A DNA stretch of 37,191 nucleotides from Eubacteriales bacterium (GCA_030524205.1 JAUNGZ010000024.1:1-37191); one strand, 5' to 3'; positions 23,263 to 32,316 are shown, counted from the stretch's first letter. Numbers and translations are program-made. The notes: a model not told the origin generated them from the sequence alone.

Positions 23263-23297
23263 CAAAAGCGCCGTATCGTGCCGATACGGCGCTTTTG
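23263..23297 (+). terminator. Intrinsic terminator of the ArsC/Spx-like gene
   Basis: Perfect 16-bp arms, CAAAAGCGCCGTATCG and CGATACGGCGCTTTTG, enclose TGC directly after the stop codon. Confidence 0.88.
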
Positions 23298-23313
23298 TCT
23301 GTCAAAAAGTCTC

Positions 23314-23515
23314 CGCGCCGCTGCGCGCATATAATAGAAAATCGAAAGCGAAGCGTAAGCGTGATTTTCAAAAAAAGCACGAGCTTCGCCCGTGCTTTTT
23401 TTACAAAGGCGATGTCACCCGAAAATCGAAATTTTCGGGTGGCATCGGCGCAATAGCCTTTTCCGGCTCGCAAGCCGGAAAGGCGTCCCTCGATCGAAAG
23501 CGTGGTTTCGATCGA
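23314..23515 (-). repeat. Mosaic hairpin repeat, copy C (reverse orientation, long form)
   Basis: Read on the minus strand, this copy starts four bases after the stop of the PFL-protein gene. Hairpin 1 (23490-23515) has arms TCGATCGAAA/TTTCGATCGA around GCGTGG, the complement of copy A's loop. The A/B linker is replaced by two extra hairpins at 23456-23484 (GCC and GGC ends) and 23411-23446 (CACCCGAAAAT/ATTTTCGGGTG). Hairpin 2 (23370-23402), a looser hairpin 3 (23337-23369) and the tail (23314-23334) follow as in A and B. It lies between convergent genes. Confidence 0.85.
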
Positions 23516-23519
23516 ATTT

Positions 23520-24884
23520 TTAGTTTTTCAGGCTCTGGATCGGCGCGGGCACGCGGCCGCCGCGGTGAATGAACCGCGCGGGCGAGCCGGTCGAAATCGG
23601 CATGATGGGCGCGCTCCCCAGCAAGCCGCCGAACTCGACCATGTCGCCGACCTTCTTGCCGATGGCCGGGATGACGCGCACGGCGGTCGTCTTGGAGTTG
23701 ACCACGCCAATGGCGATCTCGTCCGCGATCAGGCCGGAGATGACCTCGGCGGTCGTGTCGCCCGGCACGGCGACCATGTCGATGCCGACCGAGCAGACGG
23801 CGGTCATCGCCTCGAGCTTTTCGAGCGTCAGCGCGCCCGCCTGCGCGGCGGCGATCATGCCCTCGTCCTCGGATACCGGGATGAACGCGCCCGACAGGCC
23901 GCCGACCGACGAGGACGCCATGACGCCGCCCTTTTTGACCGCGTCGTTGAGCATGGCGAGGATGGCGGTCGTGCCGCAGCAGCCGCACACCTCCAGCCCG
24001 ACCTCCTCGAGAATGCGCGCGACCGAGTCGCCGATGGCCGGCGTGGGCGCGAGCGACAGATCGACGATGCCGAACGGCACGCCCAGCCGCTCGGACGCGA
24101 TCGAACCGACGAGCTGACCCATGCGGGTGATCTTAAACGCGGTTTTCTTGATGACCTCGGCCACCTCGTTAATCGAGCAGTCGCCCGCGCGGCGGATGGC
24201 GGACTGCACCACGCCCGGGCCGGACACGCCGACGTTGATAACTGTTTCCGGCTCGCCGATGCCGTGGAACGCGCCCGCCATGAACGGGTTGTCGTCCACC
24301 GCATTGGCGAACACCACGAGCTTGGAGCAGCCCATCGACTCGTTGTCGCGCGTCAGCTCGGCCGTCTGCTTGATGATGCGGCCCATCAGCTCGATCGCAT
24401 CCAGATTGACGCCCGCCTTGGTGGACGCGACGTTGACCGACGAGCAGACGAGACTCGTCTCCGCGAGCGCCTCGGGGATGGAATTGATGAGAATTTCGTC
24501 GCCCTTGGCGAAGCCCTTCTGCACCAGCGCGGAAAAGCCGCCGACGAAGTTGACGCCGGTAGTTTCCGCCGCGCGGTCGAGCGCTTTGGCGAGCGGCACG
24601 TAGCTTGCCGCGCTCGTCGTCGCGCCCACCATGGCGATGGGCGTGACCGAAATGCGCTTGTTGATGATCGGGATGCCGAGCTCGCGCTCGATCTGCTCGC
24701 CGGTCGAGACCAGCTTTTCCGCGCGGCGGGCGATCTTCTCGTATACCTTGTCGCACAGAACGCCCATATCGTCCGACGCGAGGTCGCGCAGCGAAATGCC
24801 CATTGTGATCGTGCGGATATCGAGGTGCTCCTCCTCGATCATTTTGATCGTTTCTAGTACGTTATGTGTGTTGATACTTGTCAT
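23520..24884 (-). CDS. PFL-family protein (UPF0210)
   Basis: This 454-residue cytoplasmic protein belongs to the UPF0210/DUF711 family, distantly related to pyruvate formate-lyase-like folds. Characteristic stretches are [28 protein letters not shown] at the start, [61 protein letters not shown] and the end [20 protein letters not shown]. The biochemical role is not established to my knowledge. It follows an ACT-domain gene at 11-base spacing, a pairing found across Firmicutes and some archaea, which suggests amino-acid-responsive control. It is the last gene of the lepA-hemW-ACT-PFL operon. Confidence 0.93.
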   Translation of the reverse strand: MTSINTHNVLETIKMIEEEHLDIRTITMGISLRDLASDDMGVLCDKVYEKIARRAEKLVSTGEQIERELGIPIINKRISVTPIAMVGATTSAASYVPLAKALDRAAETTGVNFVGGFSALVQKGFAKGDEILINSIPEALAETSLVCSSVNVASTKAGVNLDAIELMGRIIKQTAELTRDNESMGCSKLVVFANAVDDNPFMAGAFHGIGEPETVINVGVSGPGVVQSAIRRAGDCSINEVAEVIKKTAFKITRMGQLVGSIASERLGVPFGIVDLSLAPTPAIGDSVARILEEVGLEVCGCCGTTAILAMLNDAVKKGGVMASSSVGGLSGAFIPVSEDEGMIAAAQAGALTLEKLEAMTAVCSVGIDMVAVPGDTTAEVISGLIADEIAIGVVNSKTTAVRVIPAIGKKVGDMVEFGGLLGSAPIMPISTGSPARFIHRGGRVPAPIQSLKN

Positions 24885-24895
24885 ATTCTCCGCCC

Positions 24896-25165
24896 TCAGA
24901 CCGTGTGCATGGCGTTGAAGATATCCTCGTGCATGGTGTGAATCTTCATGCCGAGTTCCTCGCCGTCCTTGTCAAGCAGGTCGGCCAGCGCGGTGAAATC
25001 GACCGTGCATTTGTCGATATTGACCAGCATAACCATGGCGAACATATCCTCCATGACGTTCTGCGAAATATCGACGATGTTGACCTGATGGGCGTACAGC
25101 GTGTCCGAAATCTTGGCGATGATGCCCGTCCGGTCCTTGCCGACGACTGTGATAACTGCGCGCAT
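24896..25165 (-). CDS. ACT-domain protein (UPF0237)
   Basis: This 89-residue protein consists of a single ACT domain: [48 protein letters not shown], followed by the second half with the [25 protein letters not shown] end typical of UPF0237. ACT domains bind amino acids as dimers; the ligand here is unknown. The start is preceded by GGAGG. It lies 21 bases after hemW and 11 bases before the PFL gene, so it is part of the same operon and probably regulates or assists the PFL protein. Confidence 0.93.
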   Translation of the reverse strand: MRAVITVVGKDRTGIIAKISDTLYAHQVNIVDISQNVMEDMFAMVMLVNIDKCTVDFTALADLLDKDGEELGMKIHTMHEDIFNAMHTV

Positions 25166-25186
25166 ACGATATAGCCTCCAAAAGTT

Positions 25187-26341
25187 TTATTTTTGTTCTT
25201 CTTCCGGCTGCCCGGCTTCGACAACGGCGTTGATAATGCTGTTGGAAACCAAAAAGCCCTTTTCCGTCAAATACCAGCGGGTGCCCCGGTGGGCGACCAG
25301 CTCCTGCCCCATGAGCGCGCGGAACGCTTCCTCATACGGCGTGGAGTCGATGTTGTAGCGTTTTTCAAGGTCGAGAAAGTCCACGCCGTCCGACGTGCGC
25401 AGGCGCACCATCAGGTATTCGCCCTGCCGCTGGAAGGTAGGCACCTCGTCCTCGTCGCGCACGATGTCCTCTCCGTTTATGTAAGCCTTGATATCGCGGG
25501 CGAACTCGAACCGCCGTCCGTTCATAAACGAATGCGCCCCCGGCCCAAGGCCGATGTACTCGGACAAATCCCAGTATTTCAAATTATGCCGCGAGCGGAA
25601 GCCCGGCCTTGCGAAATTTGAGATCTCGTAGTGCTCGAACCCGTTTTTACGCAGCATTTCGCACATGGCAAGATAGGCGTCCGCCTGTTCGTCGTCGTCC
25701 GGCAAAGCGGGGGCCTGCCGCCCCATCGGGGTCGCCGGCTCAAGCTTCAGGCCGTAGCAAGACAGATGCTTGGGCCCGAGCGCGAGGCACTGCTCGACCG
25801 AATCGAGAAACCTTTCCTGCGTCTGCCCGGGCAGGCCGTACATCAAGTCGAGGCTGATGTTGTCAAACCCCTTTTCCCGCGCCAGATCGACGGCCTGCTT
25901 GGCCTGCTCGAACGTGTGGATGCGGCCGATGGCCGCGAGCTCGTCGTCGTGTGCGGACTGCACGCCGAACGACAGCCGGTTCACGCCGTGCTTTTTCAGC
26001 GTTTCGAGCACCTTTTTATCCGTGCTCTCGGGATTCATCTCAACCGTGATTTCGGCGTCATCCGACAGGGGGAACTTGTTTTTGACCTCCTGCAAAATCC
26101 GTCCTAGATACTTTGGCCCCAGACACGAGGGCGTGCCGCCGCCGAGGTACACGGTGTCCACCGTGTAGCCGCCGCACACCGCCCCGTATTCGCGGATGTG
26201 GCGCAATAGCGCGGAGACGTAATCCTTTTGCAGGCTTTCGTCGGTCACCGAGTAAAAATCGCAGTAACCGCACTTGGAAACGCAGAACGGGATGTGCAAA
26301 TACAGCCCGAGCGGTTTGTTTTTATAAGAAAATCTACCCAT
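25187..26341 (-). CDS. hemW: Radical SAM heme chaperone HemW
   Basis: This 384-residue radical SAM protein of the HemN-like family handles heme or related tetrapyrroles. The cluster motif CxxxCxxC is in LHIPFCVSKCGYCDFYS (Cys20, Cys24, Cys27). It is followed by DTVYLGGGTPSCL and, later, NRLSFGVQSAHDDELAAIGR and the DLMYGLPGQT block. It is shorter at the N-terminus than true HemN, which favours HemW. Its ATG overlaps the lepA stop (TAATG), so expression is coupled, and lepA-hemW is a common neighbour pair in Firmicutes. Nothing in the window shows heme synthesis genes. Confidence 0.93.
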   Translation of the reverse strand: MGRFSYKNKPLGLYLHIPFCVSKCGYCDFYSVTDESLQKDYVSALLRHIREYGAVCGGYTVDTVYLGGGTPSCLGPKYLGRILQEVKNKFPLSDDAEITVEMNPESTDKKVLETLKKHGVNRLSFGVQSAHDDELAAIGRIHTFEQAKQAVDLAREKGFDNISLDLMYGLPGQTQERFLDSVEQCLALGPKHLSCYGLKLEPATPMGRQAPALPDDDEQADAYLAMCEMLRKNGFEHYEISNFARPGFRSRHNLKYWDLSEYIGLGPGAHSFMNGRRFEFARDIKAYINGEDIVRDEDEVPTFQRQGEYLMVRLRTSDGVDFLDLEKRYNIDSTPYEEAFRALMGQELVAHRGTRWYLTEKGFLVSNSIINAVVEAGQPEEEQK

Positions 26342-28149
26342 TATTCCTCATCCAGCTTGAGCACCGCCATGAACGCCTCGGTCGGAATCTGCACGGTGCC
26401 GAGCGAGCGCATCTTCTTTTTGCCTTCCTTCTGCTTTTCAAGCAGCTTCTTCTTGCGCGTGATGTCGCCGCCGTAGCACTTGGCCAGCACGTCCTTGCGC
26501 ATGGCCTTGACTGTCTCGCGCGCGATGACCTTGCCGCCGATGGCGGCCTGCACGGGCACCTCGAACAGCTGGCGCGGGATGTTCTCCTTGAGCTTTTCGC
26601 AGATGCGGCGCGCGCGCCCATAGGCCTTTTCGCGGTGCGCGATAAAGGACAAGGCGTCCACCTGATCGCCGTTCAGCAGCATATCGACCTTGACCAGATC
26701 GCTTTTGCGGTAATCGAGGAATTCGTAATCGAGCGAGGCGTAGCCCTTGGTGCGCGCCTTGAGCGCGTCGAAAAAGTCGTAGATGATCTCACCCGTAGGC
26801 ATCTCGTAGTGCAGCTCGACCAGATTCGCGTCCAGATACTGCATATCCTTGAACACGCCGCGCCGCTCCTGACACATCGGCATGATGTTGCCGACGAATT
26901 CCTGCGGCGTCATGATCGTCGCCTTGACGAACGGCTCGCGCGCCTCCTCGATCAGCACCGGGTCGGGATAGTCGTGCGGGTTGTCGCAGAACAAGGTCGC
27001 GCCGTCGGTCTTTTTTACCTCGTACACGACAGAGGGCAGCGTGGTGACGAGATCGAGGTCGAACTCGCGCTCCAAGCGCTCCTGAATGATCTCCATATGC
27101 AGCATGCCGAGGAAGCCGCAGCGGAAGCCGAAGCCCAGAGCGACCGAGCTTTCCGGCTCGAAGGACAGCGCCGCGTCGTTTAATTGCAGCTTTTCCAGCG
27201 CGTCGCGCAGGTCGGGGTATTTGGAGCCGTCCTCGGTATAGATGCCGCAGAACACCATTGGCCGCGCGGGCCGGTAGCCGGGCAGCGCCTCCGCGGTCGG
27301 CCGGCCGGCCTCGGTCACGGTATCGCCCACGCGGGTGTCGGCCACGTTTTTGATCGACGCGGTGAAATAGCCGACCTCACCCGCCGTCAGCTCCTGCTGG
27401 GGCGACAGCCCCAAGGGCAGCAGATAGCCGCACTCGAGCACCTGAAACTCCGCGCCGGTCGCCATCATTTTGACCCTCATGCCGGGCGCGATACGCCCGT
27501 CCATCAGGCGCATATAGACGATAACGCCCTTGTAGGGGTCGTACTGGCTGTCGAACACCAGCGCGCGCAGCGGCGCGTCCCCGTCGCCCGCGGGCGCGGG
27601 GATGTCGGACACGACGCGCTCAAGCACCGAGCGGATATTGATTCCCATTTTGGCCGAGATCTCGGGCGCGTCCTCGGCGGGGATGCCGATGATGTCCTCG
27701 ATCTCCTGCTTGACGCGCGGCGCGTCGGCCGCGGGCAGGTCGATCTTGTTGACGACGGGCACGACCTCGAGATCGTGCTCGAGCGCGAGATAGGTGTTGC
27801 CAAGCGTCTGCGCCTCGATGCCCTGCGCCGCGTCGACGACGAGCAGCGCGCCCTCGCACGCGGCGAGCGAGCGGCTGACCTCATAGTTGAAGTCGACGTG
27901 GCCCGGGGTGTCGATCAGGTTCATTTCGTAAACCTGCCCGTCGTCGGCCTCGTACTCCATGCGCACGGCGCGCGCCTTGATGGTGATGCCGCGCTCACGC
28001 TCCAAGTCCATGTTATCGAGCAGCTGCTCCTCCATCTCGCGCTGGGAAACGGCCTTGCACTGCTCGAGCAGACGGTCGGCCAGCGTAGATTTGCCGTGGT
28101 CGATATGCGCTATAATTGAAAAATTCCGTATTTGCCCGCGATTTTTCAC
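26341..28149 (-). CDS. lepA: Elongation factor 4 (LepA)
   Basis: This 602-residue translational GTPase binds the ribosome and can back-translocate it under stress. It starts at GTG 28149 with AAGGAG nine bases upstream. GTPase motifs are AHIDHGKST (residues 14-22), DTPGHVDF and NKIDLP. The C-terminal LepA domain ends with [44 protein letters not shown]. Length is typical. It is the first gene of a minus-strand operon with hemW, the ACT gene and the PFL gene, and is driven by the promoter at 28192-28220. Confidence 0.98.
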   Translation of the reverse strand: MKNRGQIRNFSIIAHIDHGKSTLADRLLEQCKAVSQREMEEQLLDNMDLERERGITIKARAVRMEYEADDGQVYEMNLIDTPGHVDFNYEVSRSLAACEGALLVVDAAQGIEAQTLGNTYLALEHDLEVVPVVNKIDLPAADAPRVKQEIEDIIGIPAEDAPEISAKMGINIRSVLERVVSDIPAPAGDGDAPLRALVFDSQYDPYKGVIVYMRLMDGRIAPGMRVKMMATGAEFQVLECGYLLPLGLSPQQELTAGEVGYFTASIKNVADTRVGDTVTEAGRPTAEALPGYRPARPMVFCGIYTEDGSKYPDLRDALEKLQLNDAALSFEPESSVALGFGFRCGFLGMLHMEIIQERLEREFDLDLVTTLPSVVYEVKKTDGATLFCDNPHDYPDPVLIEEAREPFVKATIMTPQEFVGNIMPMCQERRGVFKDMQYLDANLVELHYEMPTGEIIYDFFDALKARTKGYASLDYEFLDYRKSDLVKVDMLLNGDQVDALSFIAHREKAYGRARRICEKLKENIPRQLFEVPVQAAIGGKVIARETVKAMRKDVLAKCYGGDITRKKKLLEKQKEGKKKMRSLGTVQIPTEAFMAVLKLDEE

Positions 28150-28191
28150 ACCGGAAGCTCCTTATCCATATCCAAGATTGCAATATGAGAT

Positions 28192-28220
28192 ATTATAACA
28201 CGTTCCCCCGCTTCTAACAA
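28192..28220 (-). promoter_or_regulatory. Promoter of the lepA operon
   Basis: On the minus strand TTGTTA (28215-28220) and TATAAT (28192-28197) are separated by 17 bp, about 40 bases before the GTG start. Confidence 0.8.
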
Positions 28221-28430
28221 GCGTTCTTTTGACCAAGTGAAGCGCCGGCACGCTCTATTTTTTCTAACTTTTGACCCACGCTTGCTTTAGAGTTAACAGA
28301 AAGCGGATATACTGACATTGTGTCTGAGATCAGGCCACAACTCTTTCTCTTTTCTTTATACTCTTCCTGAAGGCGGGGACAGCGATATGCTGTCCCCGCG
28401 CTTTGACTTCGCACGATGCGAAAAAAAAGC
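28221..28430 (+). other. Intergenic stretch with an unexplained perfect hairpin
   Basis: This lies between the divergent lepA and rib promoters. It holds a TATACT box (28308-28313) with no good -35, and a perfect 11-bp hairpin, GCGGGGACAGC/GCTGTCCCCGC, around GATAT (28373-28399). No T run follows on either strand. A short untranslated RNA from about 28320 to 28400 is possible but unproven. No protein-coding potential is evident. Confidence 0.3.
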
Positions 28431-28459
28431 TTGCATTTTTTTGCCGGCAGGTATATACT
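28431..28459 (+). promoter_or_regulatory. Promoter of the riboflavin operon
   Basis: TTGCAT (28431-28436) and TATACT (28454-28459) are separated by 17 bp. The predicted transcript begins right at a perfect 8-bp hairpin, GCGAAACG/CGTTTCGC (28468-28489), which could protect the 5' end. Confidence 0.8.
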
Positions 28460-28507
28460 TTAGCACAGCGAAACGATGAACCGTTTCGCACACAACCGAA
28501 TAATCAG

Positions 28508-28629
28508 ATTCTTCAGGGCAGGGTGCGATTCCCTACCGGCGGTACAGCCCGCGAGCGGACGCCTTTTCGGCGGATGCAGGATTCGGTGAAATTCCGAGGC
28601 CGACAGTATAGTCTGGATGAAAGAAGAAT
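28508..28629 (+). ncRNA. FMN riboswitch (RFN element)
   Basis: The conserved RFN core is present: TTCAGGGCAGGGTG, then ATTCCCTACCGGCGG, AGCCCGCGAGC, GATTCGGTGAAATTCCGA, GGCCGACAGT and AGTCTGGATGAAAGAAG. P1 pairs ATTCTTC (28508-28514) with GAAGAAT (28623-28629). It lies between the rib promoter and ribD and should lower rib expression when FMN is abundant. Two terminator hairpins follow. Confidence 0.97.
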
Positions 28630-28676
28630 GTGCGGAATGCAGAGAGAATTCTCTCTATTTCCGTCTGTTTGCTGTT

Positions 28677-28712
28677 CTGAAATGTCCTTTGGGCGTTTCA
28701 GATTTTTTATTT
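28677..28712 (+). terminator. First terminator hairpin after the FMN aptamer
   Basis: Arms CTGAAATGTCC (28677-28687) and GGGCGTTTCAG (28691-28701) pair at all 11 positions, two as G-T, around TTT. ATTTTTTATTT follows. Confidence 0.75.
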
Positions 28713-28727
28713 GCAGCGGCATCCTTG

Positions 28728-28762
28728 CGCCCCGAAGCATCTCATGCTTCGGGGCGTTTTTT
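28728..28762 (+). terminator. Second terminator hairpin after the FMN aptamer
   Basis: Perfect 13-bp arms, CGCCCCGAAGCAT and ATGCTTCGGGGCG, enclose CTC and are followed by six T residues. It is the stronger of the two and ends 22 bases before the ribD start. Confidence 0.9.
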
Positions 28763-28784
28763 ATTCTGATCCGAGGTGGAAAAT

Positions 28785-29879
28785 TTGCAAAACGAAACTT
28801 ACATGCACCGCGCGCTCGAGCTGGCAAGGCGAGGCGCGGGGCGGGTCAGCCCCAACCCGATGGTCGGGTGCGTGATCGTCAAAAACGGCCGCGTCATCGG
28901 CGAGGGCTGGCATGAGCGCTGCGGCGGCCCGCACGCCGAGCGAAACGCGCTGCAAAGCTGCGCGGAGGACCCCGCGGGCGCGTCGCTCTACGTCACGCTC
29001 GAGCCGTGCTGCCACTGGGGGCGCACGCCGCCCTGCACGGACGCGATCCTCGAAAACAGGATCGCGCGCGTGGTGATCGGCTGCCTCGACCCCAATCCGC
29101 TTGTCGCGGGCAAGGGCGCGGAACGGCTGCGTCAGGCGGGCGCCGCCGTCGAAACCGGCGTGCTGGAGGACGAGTGCCGCCGCCTAAACGAGGTGTTCTT
29201 CCATTACATCCGTCACAAAACACCCTTCGTCGTGCTCAAATATGCGATGACGCTCGACGGCAAGATCGCCGCCTGCACGGGCGACAGCCGCTGGGTGACG
29301 GGCGAAGCCGCCCGCGCCCATGTGCACCAAACGCGGAACCGCTTGGCGGGCGTCATGGTGGGCGTGGGCACCGTGCTGGCGGACGATCCGCTGCTGACCT
29401 GCCGCATGGACGGCGGGCGCAATCCGGTGCGCATCGTGTGCGACAGCCGCGCGCGCACCCCGCTGGACAGCCGCCTGATCCGCACGGCGCGCGAGATCCC
29501 GACCGTGATCGCCGTGGCCGCGTGGAACGACCGCGCGGCGGCGCTGAAAAAAGCGGGCGCGCACATCGCGCTGTGCGGGGACAGGGACGGACACACCGAT
29601 CTCGCCGAGCTGATGCGGCAGCTCGGCGCAGGCGGGCTGGACGGGATCCTGCTCGAGGGCGGCGCGTCGCTCGCCTTTTCCGCGCTCGAGGCCGGCCTTG
29701 TGCGCAAGGTGCAGGCTTATATCGCGCCCAAGCTGATCGGCGGCGCGGCGGCAAAGACCCCGGTCGGCGGCGCGGGCTTTGCTAAAATGGCGGACGCGCT
29801 GCCGCTTGTAAACCCTGCCGTCACACGTTTGGGAGACGATTTTCTGCTGGAAGGAGAACTGCCATGTTCACAGGATTGA
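28785..29879 (+). CDS. ribD: Bifunctional riboflavin deaminase/reductase RibD
   Basis: This 364-residue enzyme performs steps two and three of riboflavin synthesis. The deaminase domain (about 1-145) has SPNPMVGCVIVKNG, the zinc motif GGPHAERNAL (His50, Glu52) and EPCCHWGRTPPC with the two Cys ligands. The reductase domain (about 146-364) begins TPFVVLKYAMTLDGKIA and contains GVGTVLADDPLLTCR and GGLDGILLEGGASLAFS. TTG 28785 is chosen as start because GAGG lies eight bases upstream; a GTG at 28776 is within that site. The end overlaps ribE by 16 bases. It is the first gene after the FMN riboswitch. Confidence 0.97.
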   Translation: MQNETYMHRALELARRGAGRVSPNPMVGCVIVKNGRVIGEGWHERCGGPHAERNALQSCAEDPAGASLYVTLEPCCHWGRTPPCTDAILENRIARVVIGCLDPNPLVAGKGAERLRQAGAAVETGVLEDECRRLNEVFFHYIRHKTPFVVLKYAMTLDGKIAACTGDSRWVTGEAARAHVHQTRNRLAGVMVGVGTVLADDPLLTCRMDGGRNPVRIVCDSRARTPLDSRLIRTAREIPTVIAVAAWNDRAAALKKAGAHIALCGDRDGHTDLAELMRQLGAGGLDGILLEGGASLAFSALEAGLVRKVQAYIAPKLIGGAAAKTPVGGAGFAKMADALPLVNPAVTRLGDDFLLEGELPCSQD

Positions 29880-30499
29880 TTGAGGAGGTCGGCGCGGTGG
29901 AACGCATCGAGCGCGGCCCGCGCGGCGCGCGGCTGACCGTGCGGGCCAAGGCCGTGCTGAACGGCACGAAGATCGGGGACAGCATCGCCGTCAACGGCGT
30001 GTGCCTGACCGTGACCGATCTGACCCCATCCGGCTTTTCGGCCGACGTGATGGCCGAAACGCTGCGGCGCTCAGGGCTGGGCGGCCTGACGCGCGGCGCG
30101 GCGGTCAACTTAGAGCGCGCCATGCCCGCCGACGGGCGCTTCGGCGGCCATCTCGTGTCCGGCCATATCGACGGCACGGGCGCGGTGCGCAGCCTGCGGC
30201 ACGAAGGGAACGCCGTCTGGGTGACGGTCGCCGCCGCCCCCGCCCTCACCCGCTATATCGTCGAAAAAGGCTCGGTGGCGATCGACGGGATCAGCCTGAC
30301 GGTCGCCGCGGTGGACGGAAACGGCTTTTCCGTGTCGGTCATCCCGCACACGGGCGCACGAACCGCGCTGCTCGACCGCCTGCCCGGCGATACGGTCAAT
30401 CTGGAATGCGACATCATCGGAAAATACGTGGAAAAGCTGCTGGAAGCGCACCCCCAAAGCGGCGTTACCATGGAATTTTTAGCTGAAAACGGCTTTTAA
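29864..30499 (+). CDS. ribE: Riboflavin synthase alpha subunit
   Basis: This 211-residue enzyme makes riboflavin from two lumazine molecules. The N-terminus MFTGLIEEVGAVERIE is diagnostic. Two lumazine-binding repeats are visible, each with an N-terminal GDSIAVNGVCLTV or KGSVAIDGISLTVAAV block, and GGHLVSGHIDGTG opens the second half. Length is normal. The start overlaps ribD, so translation is coupled. The gene is called ribE in Bacillus-type nomenclature and ribC in Escherichia. Confidence 0.97.
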   Translation: MFTGLIEEVGAVERIERGPRGARLTVRAKAVLNGTKIGDSIAVNGVCLTVTDLTPSGFSADVMAETLRRSGLGGLTRGAAVNLERAMPADGRFGGHLVSGHIDGTGAVRSLRHEGNAVWVTVAAAPALTRYIVEKGSVAIDGISLTVAAVDGNGFSVSVIPHTGARTALLDRLPGDTVNLECDIIGKYVEKLLEAHPQSGVTMEFLAENGF

Positions 30500-30511
30500 G
30501 GAGGAGCCCCT

Positions 30512-31708
30512 ATGAAAAACACTGTTGAGCAGGCCTTGCTGGATCTGCAAGCGGGCAGATTGATCCTCGTTGTCGACGACCCCGACCGCGAGAACGAGGG
30601 CGACCTGATCTGCACGGCGCGCGCCGCCACGACCGAAAACGTAAACTTCATGGCGACGCACGCCAAGGGGCTGATCTGCATGCCCATGTCGGGCGCGCTG
30701 GCCGACCGGCTGGGGCTTGCGCAGATGGTCGAAACCAACACCGACAACCACGAGACCGCCTTTACCGTGTCCATCGACCATGTGGACACGACGACCGGCA
30801 TCTCGGCCGAGGAGCGCGGGCTGACCGCGCGCCGCTGCGTCGAGCCGGGCGCAGAGCCCGCCGATTTCCGCCGCCCCGGTCACATGTTCCCGCTGCGCGC
30901 GGTCGAAGGCGGCGTTTTGAAGCGCTCGGGCCACACCGAGGCCACGGTCGACCTGTGCCGTCTGGCGGGCGTGGAGGAGTGCGGCCTGTGCTGCGAGATT
31001 ATGCGCGAGGACGGCACGATGATGCGCACGACCGAGCTGACCGCCTTCGCTCAAACGCACGGACTGACGATGATCTCGCTGGCCGACCTGATCGCCTACC
31101 GGCGCAGAACCGAAACGCTGGTCGAGCGCGTCGCCTGCGCCGACTTCCCGACACGGTACGGACGGTTCAAAATCTACGGCTACGTCAACAAATTAAACGG
31201 CGAGCACCACGTCGCCATGACGATGGGCGACATTGCGGACGGTCTGCCCGTTTTGGGACGCGTGCACTCCGAATGCCTGACCGGCGACGCGCTCGGCTCG
31301 GCCCGCTGCGACTGCGGCGAGCAGTACGACGCCGCAATGAAGCGCATTGCCGCGGAGGGGCGCGGCGTGCTGGTCTACATGCGGCAGGAGGGGCGCGGCA
31401 TCGGCCTGATCAACAAGCTGCGCGCCTACGAATTGCAGGATCAGGGGCTGGACACGGTCGAGGCCAACGTGGCGCTCGGCTTCGCGCCCGATCTGCGCGA
31501 CTACGGCATCGGCGCGCAGATTTTAAGCGACCTCGGCGTGCGCCGGCTGCGGCTGCTGACCAACAACCCGACCAAGGTCGTCGGCCTCGGCGGCTACGGC
31601 ATCGAGATCGTCGAGCGCGTGCCCATTCAAATCGCAGCCAACCCCTATGATGCGTTCTACCTCAAGACCAAGCAGGCCAAAATGGACCATATGACCGAAT
31701 ATAAATAA
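30512..31708 (+). CDS. ribA: DHBP synthase/GTP cyclohydrolase II fusion RibBA
   Basis: This 398-residue bifunctional protein supplies both precursors of riboflavin. The DHBP synthase half (about 1-200) shows [38 protein letters not shown]-like [16 protein letters not shown] and [11 protein letters not shown]. The cyclohydrolase half (about 205-398) has [22 protein letters not shown] with the three zinc Cys residues, [19 protein letters not shown] and [18 protein letters not shown]. Both active sites look intact. AAGGAGG lies before the ATG. It lies 12 bases after ribE. Confidence 0.97.
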   Translation: MKNTVEQALLDLQAGRLILVVDDPDRENEGDLICTARAATTENVNFMATHAKGLICMPMSGALADRLGLAQMVETNTDNHETAFTVSIDHVDTTTGISAEERGLTARRCVEPGAEPADFRRPGHMFPLRAVEGGVLKRSGHTEATVDLCRLAGVEECGLCCEIMREDGTMMRTTELTAFAQTHGLTMISLADLIAYRRRTETLVERVACADFPTRYGRFKIYGYVNKLNGEHHVAMTMGDIADGLPVLGRVHSECLTGDALGSARCDCGEQYDAAMKRIAAEGRGVLVYMRQEGRGIGLINKLRAYELQDQGLDTVEANVALGFAPDLRDYGIGAQILSDLGVRRLRLLTNNPTKVVGLGGYGIEIVERVPIQIAANPYDAFYLKTKQAKMDHMTEYK

Positions 31709-31725
31709 AGGAGTGCGTTTTAATT

Positions 31726-32187
31726 ATGAAAGTACTGGAAGGAAAACTGGTCGCGCGCAAGGGCAAATTCGCCATCGTCGCCGCGCGTTTTAACGAATTC
31801 ATCGTCTCCAAGCTGATTGCCGGCGCGGAGGACACGCTCGTCCGCCACGGCGCCGACAGCGACGACATCACGCTCGTCTGGGTGCCGGGCGCGTTCGAGA
31901 TTCCGCTTGCCGCGCAAAAGCTCGCGCAGTCCGGCGAATATCAGGCGGTGATCTGTCTGGGCGCGGTCATCCGCGGGTCCACCTCGCATTACGACTATGT
32001 GTGCAGCGAGGTGTCCAAGGGCATCGCGCAGGTGAACCTGCAAACCGGCGTGCCCACCGCCTTCGGCGTGCTGACGACCGAAAACATCGAACAGGCCATC
32101 GAGCGCGCGGGCACCAAGGCGGGCAACAAGGGCGCGGACGCCGCGCTTGCCGCGCTTGAGCTGGCCGATCTTTTGCCAAAAATTTAA
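31726..32187 (+). CDS. ribH: Lumazine synthase (6,7-dimethyl-8-ribityllumazine synthase)
   Basis: This 153-residue enzyme condenses the RibBA and RibD products and assembles into capsid-like or pentameric shells. Marks are [68 protein letters not shown] and [35 protein letters not shown] precedes the ATG. It is the last gene of the operon, and repeat copy D lies downstream; no separate T-rich terminator is seen, so copy D may end the transcript. Confidence 0.97.
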   Translation: MKVLEGKLVARKGKFAIVAARFNEFIVSKLIAGAEDTLVRHGADSDDITLVWVPGAFEIPLAAQKLAQSGEYQAVICLGAVIRGSTSHYDYVCSEVSKGIAQVNLQTGVPTAFGVLTTENIEQAIERAGTKAGNKGADAALAALELADLLPKI

Positions 32188-32212
32188 CATATCTTTTATA
32201 ATACGGTATAGT

Positions 32213-32314
32213 GAAGCGCCCGCGGAATCGCAATTCCGCGGGCGCTTCGGCGCGTTGGCCTCATCAGCCGCCGGCTGAAAGGCATCCCTCGATCGGAACC
32301 GTGGTTCCAATCGA
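32213..32314 (-). repeat. Mosaic hairpin repeat, copy D (reverse orientation, short form)
   Basis: Read on the minus strand, it starts two bases after the stop of the isomerase gene. Hairpin 1 (32289-32314) has GGAACC/GGTTCC cores with a single mismatch in 12 bp. The second hairpin (32258-32283) has GCCT/AGGC and TCAGCC/GGCTGA arms, matching copy C in place. The third (32213-32248) has perfect 16-bp arms, GAAGCGCCCGCGGAAT/ATTCCGCGGGCGCTTC, around CGCA. Hairpins 2 and 3 of A-C and the tail are absent. It lies between convergent genes. Confidence 0.8.
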
Positions 32315-32316
32315 AA

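Noticed and set aside
28641-28656. AGAGAGAATTCTCTCT palindrome in the rib leader as an operator
   Set aside because: It lies inside the riboswitch expression platform and is better read as part of its folding.
28403-28915. Open frame running through the FMN riboswitch into ribD
   Set aside because: It spans the promoter, aptamer and two terminators and has no plausible translation start; the RNA element explains the sequence.
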